This document shows positions 9,777-22,200 of a stretch of 64,000 bases of DNA, one piece after another (the first letter of the stretch is position 1; each line of letters starts with the position of its first letter). The notes beneath the pieces were generated by a model that saw only the letters and a program-made list of their open reading frames with translations, was not told where the DNA came from and searched no databases. The stretch is from Amoebophrya sp. A120. Its lineage: Eukaryota; Sar; Dinophyceae; Syndiniales; Amoebophryaceae. A program made the translations under genes and the position numbers. Where the stretch lies: assembly GCA_905178155.1 (NCBI GenBank), contig CAJINV010000004.1, positions 10,833,655 through 10,897,654 of the forward strand, read 5' to 3'.

Positions 9777-12700
9777 ATGAAACCCCTGCCTCACCTACTT
9801 GCCCGCCCGAAAATAGTCGGCAAGAAGCCCCCTTCTGCGCCGGGCGGAGCGGCTGCAAAGGGGCCGGCCGCTGCAGCCGCGGGCGAGGCAGCGCTAACGC
9901 CACGAAGTGGAGGTCATCTGCGTGGTCACAAACACCACCCTCCGGTGGACCACCACACAACGAATAGCGTCCCGGGGACGCCGCGGAGTGTTTTATCGAA
10001 TGTGACACCAAGACCGCAGCTAGACGAGGAAGATTCCGGAGAAGCGGACGCTGCAGGAGAGAAGATCAATTTTCTCACCCCTGGCACGACTCCACGTGGT
10101 GGTGGGTCCTCGCGTGCAGCCACTGCTGGAGCCAGAAGGCCAGGCGGACTTGTTGGTGGTGGACCTGGACCATCTTCAAGCAAATTATTGTCTGCCGCGA
10201 GGGGTAAAATAAAGGCTCCGAGGAATGATGATGTCGACCCGGCGCCGGCGTTTGAGGAGGCTGTGAGCGCCATTCCAGTGGAGTGCACGTACGGAAATTT
10301 ATCCTTTTTGACCCCGAGCCAGCACCAGAAGTTTCTTCTCTGGATCAAAGAGAAACCAGCGTTTGACGACGCTGGAAGTGTTCTTTTCACCACCAGCGCA
10401 GATCTTGTTCTACAGAATAAACAGTGGCAGTCCCCGACCGCGGGCCGGTCCGTGGCGTTAACCAGGGCGGAGGCGCAAGCGCGGGAGCGACTGCGCGACT
10501 TTTTGCGCCAGGCGGAGAGCAACGAACTCGAGCGGAAACACCACGAGCAGCTGGCGCTGGACCACGAATGCCAGGCGTTCCTCCAAGATTTGGTCTACCA
10601 GGACGAGCAGGCCGCGAAGGGCCACGTGGTGCCCGTGAAAAAGGGGCCCGCCCCACCCGCCAAACCGCAACCCGTGAAGGACGTGCACGTGCCGGACAAG
10701 CGGCTGTCGCCCAAGTATCCCACAGAAAAAAGCTGGCAGGGCATATTTGTAATGCAAAAATAAATACACAGAAAAACCCGTCATGGGCGACCTCGTAGCA
10801 TGCTGTTTAGGATACGCAATACAGATTTTTCTGTGTATTTATTTTTGCATTACAGATGTGACCTGCCAGCTTTTTTCTGTGGGATACCAAGGAACTGGCG
10901 AAGATGAAGAACCAGCTCGCGCACACCTTCGAATCCCAGTTATGCATTGCAAATATGTCTGGGTCTGGAAGAATGGGAATGCAAACTTGTGATGCGCATT
11001 TCATAAGACACAAAAATCTCTCATGCATAGGCTGCAAAAGCTGCCCACTTTCTGTCACCAAAATCGGGCATTTGTAATGCAGATTCGGCATTGCGGAAGC
11101 TTGTCGAAACCTGTGATGCTAGAGCTTCCACGCCAGCCCTTCTTTGTCATGCAAAAGCAGCATGACTCTTCCAGACCCAGACATTTTTGCATTTGATACC
11201 AGTACCGCGAGAACAACAGCGGCAAACCGCCGAGCGAGGCGCAGGTGAAGGCGTACGTCGCAAAAACGCTGCACGACCGCGGGGTGGAATTCGAGGAGAA
11301 CGAGCAGGAGAGGAAGGAAGCCATCGCAAAAAAGAAAAAGCAGCTAGTACAAGGAGCGCAAAATGCCGCCTCGTCGCTAGGGACCACATTGGGGAACAAT
11401 GGCGAAGGTGGTCCACAAAATCGAGGAATAAACGGAGCCGCTGCGGCGCACACCGAGTCGCTCCTCGCTAATCAGGTCGAGCAGCTGGAGGAAACTTTGG
11501 CCCGTTTGGGTCTGAAGGAGGAACCCAACGGGGAGATTCGGCGGGACTTGACGAACAGCGGTGGTGGTGGTGGTCTGCTCAACAAGAAGAATCTCAACGG
11601 TACTAGTTCCGATGACGACTCGTTTGAAGCCTTGACCGAAGCGCAGCTGCAGCACAACGCGATGGTGGCGAAACACAACGAGGTGGCAAACAGCACGAAG
11701 CACTTGGACCAGTTAGAGCGGCGGTTGGTCAAGAAGCGAGTGGAATTGGAGCAGCAGTATAGAACCCGCATCCACCCGTTGCGCCGGGCCATTCTGCTGC
11801 GTTTGTACGCGGATTTGGAGTCGGTCTGCCTGAATCTGTACGGCTGCGGCCCGGTTGCGCAGGACCACCAAATGTTCCTGCCGGAGATTCAGCAGCTGAC
11901 AACCGGGAAGGCGCTGTCGCCGGACCGAGCGTCCGCGGCCGCGAACAACAAGGACGGCACGTTGCAGGATTTGCGCCGCGATCAGCACCTGATCTTCCTT
12001 CAGCAGGAGGCCGAGCGGAAACGGCGGGAGGCGAACGTCAACGGCAGCTACAACTTCTTTACGCTTCGCCAGGAGCTCTACCAGCGGCTGCTGCGGGGCG
12101 GCTCCGAGGTCGTGGACGATTTGCTGTTCCGGAGAACGTGGGCGTTGTGTGAGGACGCGTTTGAAGAGCTGCGGGAGAACCGCACCCATTACCCCATGTA
12201 CGTCGAGCCTGAGAATGAGGACGACGAGGAAGTAGACGGTAGATCGAACATCAACAATAAAAGCAAATTCACTTCTTCTTACCCGGTATCCGGCGGCCGG
12301 TCCATGACTCCTGCTTCGATGAGAAATAGAACGGCGGGGAACAACAACGCTAAAAGTAGCTACAACAAGCGCGGCAGCGGTCGGAGTAACGGCAAAAACT
12401 GGGACACGGTGCGGATGCCGCATAGTTATAATTCTGGAACATCAAGCTATGCCCCGGACGACCCGCGATTTTTCGTGAGAAAGGAGGGTGCGCATGGGTC
12501 CTTGGAAGCGCTTGAGGAGAAGCTGGTCTTTGATTGGATCGAAACCAAAGATCTCCCACCCATGCTCGAAACCTTCACGCGGGAGCTGATCGCGCAAGCG
12601 TGCGGGATGGAGGCGGTCAGACGGCTGAGGGAGAGAAGCATCAGTGAACAAGCGTCGCAATTCGCAGAGGAGGCCCTGGATTTTTTGGCGGAACGGCCAG

Positions 12701-15408
12701 AATTACTCTTCCGCCAACAATACCAAATCGTGCGGGTGGAAGGAAATTATTATACTCCGGCACCACATCCACAACTACCTGTCGTGCCGTCACCGGCCGT
12801 GGTTTCATCATCTCCGTTTGACGTAGACGTGGGGCCGACGGCTCCTGCTTTGCTGAACGTTCCTGGGTCACTCTTTATGCCGGTGGGAACAGCTGCAACA
12901 TCTGGTGCAGCTGGTCAGCAATTCACACAGCAGCTAATGGAGGGGCAACACCAAAACGGTTCAGGGTCTACTATTGTCGATGCAGCCGAAGTAGTACCAG
13001 GGGTTGCAGCAGCGGAAAAGAAGCCAGGAGAGCTCCATTCGAATCTCCAAGGCAAGGCTCCAAGTGTGGGACCAGAAGCGAACAAAGCTGGCGCACCCGC
13101 CGCCGGAAGTGTGGCTAGCCCGGGCGCCGCAGCGGCAGGAGATTCGAATGCGGAGCAGCTGAGAGAGTTCGCTCAGATTCAGAAGCTGCAGGAGGAAAGA
13201 CAGCATGAGCTTGTGGAACACAATGCCAGCAACATAGCGGCTGAAAATAAACCCTCCGCCGCGACAGCGCTTGTCAACGGTCACGCGGGTAGCGAAGTGC
13301 ACAGCCCAGGGAGGGGGCAAAACGACGATATTACCGCAATGATGGAGCAGCAGTCCTCTCTACTGCCGGGAGCTGCGAAGGCGCATCTTCCTCACGACCT
13401 CGCTGCCATGGCTGCAAGTGCAGCAGCACAGCACACAGGGCACAAGCACGTTGCAGCCGCGAGGGAAAAGAATGAAGGCGAAGATGGAGTCCTAGGCGCC
13501 GCTGATGTTGCACAACACGATGCAGGAGCTGTTCTCGGCAAGAAGAAGGTTCTTCACCATGCGGCCGCAGAAGGGGAGGAAGAAGAAAAAGTGATTATTT
13601 CCGGTGGCGAAGTAGATCAAGATCACGAGGTGCCAATTATCGGAATGAGCGACTTTCTATTGGGAATCGACACACCAAAGGGGAGCAAAAAGACCGAGGA
13701 GGACTCGAATGCAGGCACTGTGGTACCATCGGACGCTTCTCGGACACCGAAAGCAGGCGCAGCTGCAGCTCTTTCCGGTACTAGAATGAAAAAGGTTTCA
13801 GTTGCTGCGAAGGCTGGAGGACCTGGGCCCGGTAGTGCCGCCGCTGCCCCCGCGGGGGGCCCAGCGGATTCGCTGGCGGCATTCGAGGCGCCTGCGACAG
13901 CTACGGTAATCTTGAAGGAGCAGCAGGACCAGGGCCCAGCTGCAATTGAGGGCGGAGGAGAAAACGTGAAGAGCGACGGTGGGAGTAGTATTCCGAAACG
14001 GCAACCACGCCCGCGCATCAAGGAAAAGGACGGAACCAGCAAGCCAAGCAAGCGGCTGGCGGCTCCAGCAGAGGATGGGAAAATTTCTGCCACATCTGAG
14101 AGGGAGAGGGAAAAAACACAAGGAGACGCTTCTCAAGAGGCGCGGAAGTCCAAGGCCTTGCCAGGGCGATCGTCACAGGCCGGCGAAGATGAAGTAGGAG
14201 GGGATACTATTAAAACGAAGCGGGCGTCAGTTAAAAAGTCAGCACCAACATCAACTTCCCCGGCGGGGGAAACATCAAAGACCGGCACAGATACACCTGC
14301 GGACGGCACCAAATCAGAGGAAAAGAAGAAGAAAAAGAGAGTCTCCGCTCCGAGCGCGAGGAGTGCGGGAGAGGACCGCGGTGGGGGCGCGAGCAGCACC
14401 AGTGGCGCCGAGAAGATGGTGGAGAGTAAAGAAAATTCGACGAGAAAATCTGGGGCTGGTGATCGGCAGGTAAGCAGCTTTTTGAAAAGCACTAGAATCA
14501 CTGTGGGAAAAAACGAAGATGAGCTGGACTCAAGGAAGCCTAGTGCCGCAGGTGCAACCAAAGGTGGAGACAAGGAGGCGCCTCCAGACAAAAGCTTTTT
14601 GTTCTCGCCACCTTCCTCCCAAGATGAACAGAAGCCGCTGGGTACTACTAGCGTCCAAAAACGCGCCGACGGTACGCCGGAGGTGCGACACACCCGCGCC
14701 TCGAAGATCCGGGAATCGCACATTGAAACGAAAGCCTACAAGCCACCCGCCACGACCTCCAGCAAACCAGCAATCCTTCCCACGAGAGCTGTTGCAACAT
14801 CGACCAGCGTTTCTACTCAGGATAGTACGAAGCAAGCAGACGGCGCCAGTAGAAGCAGCAAATCTAGCCGTGTTTCCCTAACTGCACAGTTGAACACGGC
14901 GAGAAAGTCGGTTGGATTGAACAAAATTTCAGGCGTTGTGCCTTCTATCAGTGGCGCTTTTCCAGACCGCCGGTCGCTCTCCGGAACCAACAGTAGTTCG
15001 CAGCCAGGTGGCTCCAGCGACAACAACATCGACGGAGACACCGCCCGCGGAGACGCGTCCCAAAACAAGCGCGTGTCGCGGCGGGACTCGGAGACCGCGT
15101 TTCTGCGGGACAACTTCACCTACAGCGTGGACCGGACGATGCTGAAGGGCATCGAAGCGACGGCGCACGCGGTGTACTACCAGTACAACGCGAAGCCGCC
15201 ACCGGACGAGCTGGTGTGGAAATTGCGGGAGCAGATCGTCGACGAGCACGACGACCCGGCCAACCGACCAGAAGTTGACAGTGCCGAGACGTTCCCAGAA
15301 CCGCGAAAACCGGCCACACCGCCACGGGAGGAAGCCAGCACTTCGGAAGAAGAGCCGGCGTTTAACTCGGAGTTGCACAATATGATCGTCGGGAGGCTTA
15401 ACAATTGA
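9777..15408 (+). CDS. Very large low-complexity protein of unknown function
   Basis: Exons 9777-10715, 10892-10940 and 11204-15408 join into 1730 codons plus stop. Both introns are introners, separated by a 49-bp exon. The N-terminus is Pro/Ala/Gly-rich. A more ordered part follows at about residues 160-300 (VECTYGNLSFLTPSQHQKFLLW, then charged helix RAEAQARERLRDFLRQAESNELERKHHEQ). A long charged helical region lies at 330-620 (LEETLARLGLKEE, RLVKKRVELEQQYRTRIHPLRRAILLRLYADLE). About 800 residues of Ala/Ser/Lys-rich disorder come next, and a conserved-looking end (FLRDNFTYSVDRTMLKGIEATAHAVYYQY). This looks like a scaffold-type or nuclear protein, but I recognise no domain. Confidence 0.75.
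10716..10886. mobile_element. Introner-like element 5, family F (near-complete palindrome)
   Basis: 171 bp. The first 25 bp (beginning TATCCCACAGAAAAAAGCTG) are perfectly repeated inverted at the right end, and complementarity continues with few mismatches to about 60 bp from each end. The whole element can fold back as one hairpin. Perfect TSD CCAAG (10711-10715, 10887-10891). Only copy of this family here. Confidence 0.9.
10941..11198. mobile_element. Introner-like element 6, family A
   Basis: 258 bp. Left TATGCATTGCAAATATGTCT(GGGTCTGGAAG); right CTTCCAGACCCAGACATTTT(TGCATTTGATA). Perfect TSD CCAGT (10936-10940, 11199-11203). Excision joins FESQ-YRENN in frame. Paired with element 5. Confidence 0.92.
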
Positions 15409-16366
15409 GTGCTGTGATCCTACGTTGCTTCTAGTTTGAATATCAATTCCTCCTGGGTTTCTCAACTCCCCTACATGAACTTGGACTATCGCACTTTGTT
15501 TGTAGTCCACAGTCCCACGACCCTGTGTACTGCCCAGGACAGAACATATAAAGTCAGACTGTGATCATAAGAAAGCGCCTGTGAAAGAATTATGATGTAG
15601 TAGGCCGACGCCATCAGATTCAATTTCAAACTGCTGCGGTCGATGTCGTTTCGTCACCACTATGAGTGGTTCGCGTCGCGTTGAAGTTGTCATGCAGGCC
15701 AGCACGACATTGAAATTGAATACGAAAGATGAGTGTGAAACAATTCCTTTTTGTTTTTGTTTACTTATCCTTATGCACAGCTGCAGCTGGTGCTGGCTCC
15801 AAACGTGTTCAAACGCGATTGATCCACCAAATTTCAAGCTGTACTATTAAACCGGGCAGTATAAATACAATAATATGGCTCTGGTTTGTTTTTGATGGTT
15901 CTCGTTCTTTGCCTGCTCATTCTCTTTTGCAAAAGGTCGAGATCTTCTTTTGATTCTCACGATATAGTATGTGATAGAAGCAGCCGCTGATCCTGATGTT
16001 GAAGTGGAAGTTGGATTTCCAAGCATGATTTTTACTTTTGCTTCTGGAGATACTTTGTTCAGAACTTGTGATTTTGCTTTCAATCTGAAGTAGACCTTGA
16101 TATTCATTTTCTCCATAATTCAGATTCAATGTCAATGCGCAGACAGCGACAAGAAAGCGACTCCGTACTTAGCGCGGGACCCGCGGTTTCGCGTTGACCA
16201 CGGCTACAAAGGACGAGGACCATAGTTCTTCTTCTTACTAACCATCACTCTGTTTTTTAGAATTACAATTGACTACCCGTTTAGCAGGAGCATCGCTCTT
16301 CGCCGGGTTATTTCTTATACAGTTTTATACATAATTTCAATAAACGCGAGGACCGAGAGCAAAATC
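15409..16366. other. Intergenic, nothing recognised
   Basis: About 960 bp, AT-richer than the flanking genes. Short frames only on both strands; no introner ends. Confidence 0.5.
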
Positions 16367-18891
16367 ATGAAACGCGAGCGTGACGACAAGGATGCGGAAG
16401 ATGAGCAGGACCAGGACAACTCCGTCCAGGACCTGAAGCGGCTGATCACGCAGAGCGTGAAGCAGCAGCGACGCCCGAAGAAGACCCATAATGTGACTCC
16501 CATTCACAGCGACGAACAGTCGACGTCTGCCAGGTCGAGAAACAACGATCATGGGGCAATGGGAACGGATAATCGAAGTGCTACGACCGGCAGCGCTTCC
16601 CTGTTTTTCCCCGACATTCCCGTAAGCGCGATGGCGGGTCCGTCACCGCTTGCGAATAGTAATCTTGGACGAGAACAAGCAGATGTTTCTTTTCCACACG
16701 ACAAGAAAGGCGCGAGTTCTGGCAGAACTCATCTTCCCGTATTGGGAATATCGACCTCCGACAGCGTTCTCCCTCTCCCTTCGGAAGCCGCCCGCAGGTC
16801 GAGGAACAAATCTACATCGAAAATAAGCCAGTTCTCGGGACGCGGTGGTCAGCACTCGAAATCCGTTTCCGAAGCGGACCCCTCGGAGGACGAGCTCTCG
16901 CTGGTAGCTTCGCCGATGAACGAAGTGTTGAACCAAAATGTCATCCCAACGCCCACCGCAGCGGAGACGGCAACGGGGGTCGGGAGCTTTTTCACGGGCT
17001 TCGTGCAAAACGAAAACATAAACGAGGAAAAGCATGGCAGTGGAGCAGACAAAGCAGGTGAAGACGGGTCCGAGAATAAGATAGGTCAAGTGCCGAAAAT
17101 GCACGTAGGTCCTGGTGTGAACTTGAAGCTGGTGCAGCATGTTGACCAGGCGGCTGCAACAGGAAGTTGTAGCTCATCTGGAGGACCAGCGTTGATAGAG
17201 GACAAGAGCCCCCTGCTCGCCGCGACGAAGATGCGCGCTTCGATTGGGAGCCCGAGATTTGGCGGCACCGCAGGCCCTGAGATGAAAAGTACGTCTATCT
17301 TCGAGAAGCAGAGAGCGGCGGCCTCGCCCTACGCAAAGCCGGTCGCGAGCAGTAATAAAACGAGCCCCTTTTCGCAAGAGCACAAAGTGGGTTCGATTTT
17401 CGGTGGTGCAGGGACGACCACAGGAAGTTTTAGCAATACTACGTCAACAACAAACACCTCTAGTACAGGCTCTTCTATTTTCTCCGGCGGCATGGCTAGC
17501 GGCTCTTTCATGTCCGCCCTCGCGGACCACAGTGGCGGCTTTGCCGCACTCGCAAAGAGCACCAGCGCAGCTGCAGAACAAAGTACGAAAACAGCGACGT
17601 CTGGTGCGACTACTGGGGGCAGCTTGTTCTCCGCAATGGCGAGTGGTAGCACGACTATAGGCAGTGCTGTCCCTGAGTCTGGGACGAAGAACATCTTTTC
17701 AACGTTCGCATCCGCTTCGCCGCCTGCAATGCCCTCTGGCTCATTTAGTAACGGCGCAAGCATGAATGGCGGAACGACAGCGACAGGCTCTTCAATGTTC
17801 ACGTTTGGAACGGCGGCATTCGGATCCGCAACTACATCGGGAGCAGCTACGTCCCAACAAGGCGTTGCCAAAGAGAAGACTAACGAGCGCAACGCCTTTG
17901 CGTCGTTACTGACGATCGAGAAGCAGGAGCAGAAGGATGACATCAAGGCTGATAAAAATTCAAGCAAACAAGCAGCCCCCAGCCTTAGTAAATCTTCGCT
18001 TTCCGCCGGCGCGGGCATGGGTCCTGGAATAGTAGACACCACAGCTTCAGGATTTGCAAATGGTAAGGTGCCCATGCTGACGAAAGTTCAGGCGGTTTCC
18101 AGGGCGCGGGCAATCGTGCGGCGGTCGGAGCTGAACGCTGAGGCGCCAAAGGACTATCTGTTATTCGCGGGAAACTGCAAGGCGTTCGAACTGAGCAAGG
18201 TATAGCCAACGTTTGATGAACAAGGATGCGTTTCAAGTGAACTACTAGAAGTGTGATACGTATGTAAACAACAGATGACCCGGTTTCCTTTTCCATTTGC
18301 ATCAACTGGGTGCCATCATTATCAAACGAAATTACACTGTCACAGAACGACGACACCACCCAGCCACGCCCCAGCGAGAGCACCGCCTCTTCGTCGCGCC
18401 GCTGGCGACAAATGACGGACGCCGGCCAGGTGAAAATCAGCATGGACAGTGCTACGGGCGCGGTCAGCGTCTTGGTGCTGTTGCGCGGCACGCTGCGGCT
18501 GGTGTTGCATTCGACCATTCTCACCGCAGATTCCATCAAGCCGGTGGGGGACAACTCCGTCTGCTTCATGGGAACAGGGGGCACGGTGCAGGAGGAGGGC
18601 GCGGGTGTAGAAGTGGCTGCTGGTGGCACCGCAGCTTCGAAAGAACCTGCGTCTTCTGATGCGTCAACGGGAGCCCCTAGTACGAACGAACCCGCCGTCG
18701 CTCCTGGGAAAATAAACGGAACTACCACTAAGACCGCGAACAAAGAGAAAGACGGATCAACTAGCACAATTGAACCCATTTACTACCGTTTGAATTTGTT
18801 GTCTACCGATCAACGGGACACGTGCGCTGGAGTAATGAAAAGTGTCTGCGAGATCACCATGTCCCAAGCGACATCTTCTGGTGCGCAATGA
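16367..18891 (+). CDS. FG-repeat nucleoporin with C-terminal Ran-binding domain (Nup50/Nup2-like)
   Basis: Two exons, 16367-18199 and 18346-18891, with a GT-AG intron; 792 aa. The N-terminus is acidic then basic (MKRERDDKDAEDEQ...VKQQRRPKKTH), suiting importin binding. The middle carries scattered F-G/F-x-F-G-type repeats in a Ser/Thr/Gly-rich setting (SIFGGAG, FTFGTAAFGS, SIFSGGMASG, NIFSTFAS). The C-terminus, spanning the intron, matches a RanBD-like fold: LLFAGNCKAFELSK, then RRWRQMTDAGQVKISMDSATGAVSVLVLLRG and TLRLVLHSTI. Nup50/Nup2 proteins sit on the nuclear basket and help release import cargo through Ran. The RanBD is split by a long Ala/Ser insertion (after about residue 695). Confidence is good for the architecture, moderate for the orthologue name. 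Confidence 0.72.
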
Positions 18892-19284
18892 CCCAGTGTG
18901 GGATGGCACTGCGACGCGATAAAGATTTTTACACTTCAAGTACATCTCGATAGCGAAATCAAACACGATTTTCATCTGGTGCCTCACGTAATGATACGAC
19001 AACTACTGCGTTTGTTGTGTTCGAACTACCACTGCTAGGAGCAGGAAAAATGGATTTTCAGTTTGCTTCCGTGTATTTCACATGGTTGTTTCCTGTACAA
19101 GTTTCGAAAGATCCTGGTCCTACTGACGAAATAACAAAACCCAGTAGCCAGGCTATGACGGTGCGTGTGAGGAGTTGAAGAGAGTAGATATGCTCATTTT
19201 TGTTCTCTGTGCGTGACGCCGCAGCTAGCCACGAGGACCGCACTGCAGAAGAACAAGAGGAGAGAAGAAAACCTCCACTCCAAG
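18892..19284. other. Intergenic, nothing recognised
   Basis: Short spacer without a convincing open frame. Confidence 0.5.
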
Positions 19285-22200
19285 ATGGCGCGGCCCTCGA
19301 AGGCCGCCGCTCAGGCGGCCGTCTTGGTTTTGAGCAGCTTTTCTCAAAGCGCCGATGCCCTCCGCGTTGTTGCCACGAGCAAATCAACTTCGAACTTGCT
19401 GCTGAAAAAAACCACCTCCACCAAGGCTGTTTCCACGGCGAGGACGAAAAGTAGATCGCGGAAAATATTAAAGCAAGCCCCTTTTGTATGGATTGCAAAT
19501 ATGTCTGGGTCTGGGAAGTTGCGAGATTTGTCATGTGAGTCTGGCATGATTCTTAACTCTGTGTTGCGTCACCGCAAAGAGCGCCTCAGGCTTGTCATGC
19601 TAAAACGCAGTTTCTCATGACATGCGGAGTACGCAACTCAGAACCACGGAAAAACTTGCCATGCCTGGCAGCGCATTACAGTCTGCTCACTATTCCCCTT
19701 CTTGCATCACAAGTTTCCTCCAGATCCAGACATTTTTGCATTTGATATTTTGGCATGTTCGCGACAGAAGATGCGCTTTCCCTCAACAGTCTAGACAGCA
19801 AAGTCACTACAATTTGCGAATCCGCGGTCCGCAAAGCCGAAGGGACGCAATGTTCCGACCTGGATTTGATCCACGACTACCCGGAATCCCCCGCCTACCA
19901 CGCTTGCCTCGATGACTGGCACGGGATCCACGGCATGGCTTCCGAGTGCGAGAAGCAGCACGCCAACATCGGCTCTCCCTGCGGAAAAGCCTGCTTGTAC
20001 AAGGGTATCCGGCAGCTGGCCGCGAAGCACGGCGCAGTCTCGGAGTTGCTGAAGTGGGGCGTGACGGACTTCAACTTGTGGAACCAGCTCGTCACGCTGG
20101 CCCAACCGGTGGCCGACGGCTTGAGCGAAGAAGAACTCGCTGGAGTGTTCAAAAAGTGCGCGGACGGCGGTGACCACACCGTGATGCCGATCCCGCGGGT
20201 GCGGCACATCTTCACCTGCCTCGACGCGAATGCCGACGGCACTTTGGATGGCGCGGAACTCACCCAGCCGACAAAGTGCTTCCGAAAATGCCTGGAGGTG
20301 AAGGAGCCGGCGGGGCACCTGGAAAAAATCCCCGATGACGCGGACTATGACGTTCTCAAATGTTACATTCTCAACTGTTACATGATTTCTCATGCAAAAT
20401 GGCAATCAGAATCGACATGATCAAGCTGCTTCGCATGACAAATTCTCGAAGAGCCCAACAGGCTGAGAATCCGTGTCAAATCTGTCATGCGCGACGCGTT
20501 AGGTCCCCGTCCCCTCTTTCACTGTTGCCGTTCTTGCATGACAAATCCATGTAGCAGTTGAGGATGTAACTGTAACAGTTGAGAACGCCATACGGACGTG
20601 ACGGACGTTCTGTCCCTGTGGCTGGGCGACGCGCAGGGCAGCGCGCGGAAGTTTGACACCATGCTGGCGGGCACGAGTCCGAACTGCCTGGACGGCATCG
20701 ACGGGCCCTGCGAGGGCTGCGAATCCTACCACGTGGACTTCAACCCGATGCAGAAACGCGAAGCCCACGAAACGGAAGACGCGTGGGATGAGACGGGCGA
20801 CCTGTTGGAAGAGTGCGAGGGCTACGAGGAGCGCTGCGAGCCCCACCTCTCGGGCGACCAAAACTCGGTCGAGTGTGCCGATCCGTTCCGCAGGCAGTAC
20901 TGCATCGGCGTGCACAAGTTGACGGAGACCCACATGCAGGAGTGCGCCAACTACTACGGCCAGTGCTGCGTGAACGCGAACGAGTCCCACTTGAAAACTG
21001 GCGCGGCCGCCGGCGACGAGTTTCACCTCACCGACTGCCAGCCCTGCGACCCCGCGAACGGAGCTTCTTGCAATAAACTTGTGATGGAGGCGAGCGCGGA
21101 GCAGGGCGGCTGCTTCGTCGGCCACGACCCGGCGACCGGGAAGCCGCAGCTGGATTTCCAGCGGCTGGCGTTTTGCGCGGGCGTGTTTGAGCGCGCGCGC
21201 TACGACATGATGGAGTCCGGGAAACTACAGACCATGACGGGCGCCACCAGCATGCCGGACGACGTGGGCCAGACAGTGCACCCGGGGTTCTTTTTGTTTT
21301 CGCAGCTGAAGATGAAGAAGCAGCTGAAAATGAAAAAGGCAAAAATCGTGCTGGACAAAAAAACCATGATGGCCTTGACCGCGCCGATGGTCTCGGTTTT
21401 TCCAACAGCAGTGGAACAAGACCGTCAATTCGACAACCAGGAGCCCGCCACCGGGAGCATGTACTTCTCGGGGAGCGCCCCCGCGAACGAACCCCTGCCA
21501 CTCGTCCCCTCCGGAGACAGCGAGTCGCCCATGAACCTCACCCCGGATGCGCAGGCAGCGGCGAACTCCGCCCCGATCCACGTGAAGACGCAGCGGAAGA
21601 TCGATTACCCGGCCCGGGACCCCGTTTCCCCCGAAGCGCTCAACGCGCCGCTCGCGCACGCGCCGGGCGCCGTGCCGCAAATGCAGGCGGGGGACTACGA
21701 CGCGACCGTGCACGAAGACCCGATTCACGAGCCGCAGTGCCCCACGGAAACGTTTCGGGAAAAGCGCAGCGGTATGAATTGCAAAAATGTCTAGGTCTGG
21801 AAGATTGCAATTTGTCGTGGTAAATCTGAAGCATGCAAAAATCTGTGTTGCATGAGTGCCAAAAGCTGTAAACTTTTGAACAAGTCAGAAGGGAGTTTCT
21901 CATGCAGGATAGACATGGCAGAGTCAGAGACCTCGCAGAGTCTGTCATGCTACGTCCCGCATTCCAGACCTGATGGGTCATGGAAAATCTGCCTGACAAG
22001 TCTACACTTTTCCAGACCCAGACACTTTTGCACTTGATAAGCGGGGAGTTGAAGGTGGTCCGGAACGAGGAGTACTACAAGAAATTTTGTGCTATTCTGA
22101 GTAAAAGCGTCCCCACCCCAGAGCTGTCATGCAAATCTGCATGCCAAGAAGGTTTCTCATGCGGAGCCCCATGAGAAGCGTATTCTCGTCGTGTTCTGGA

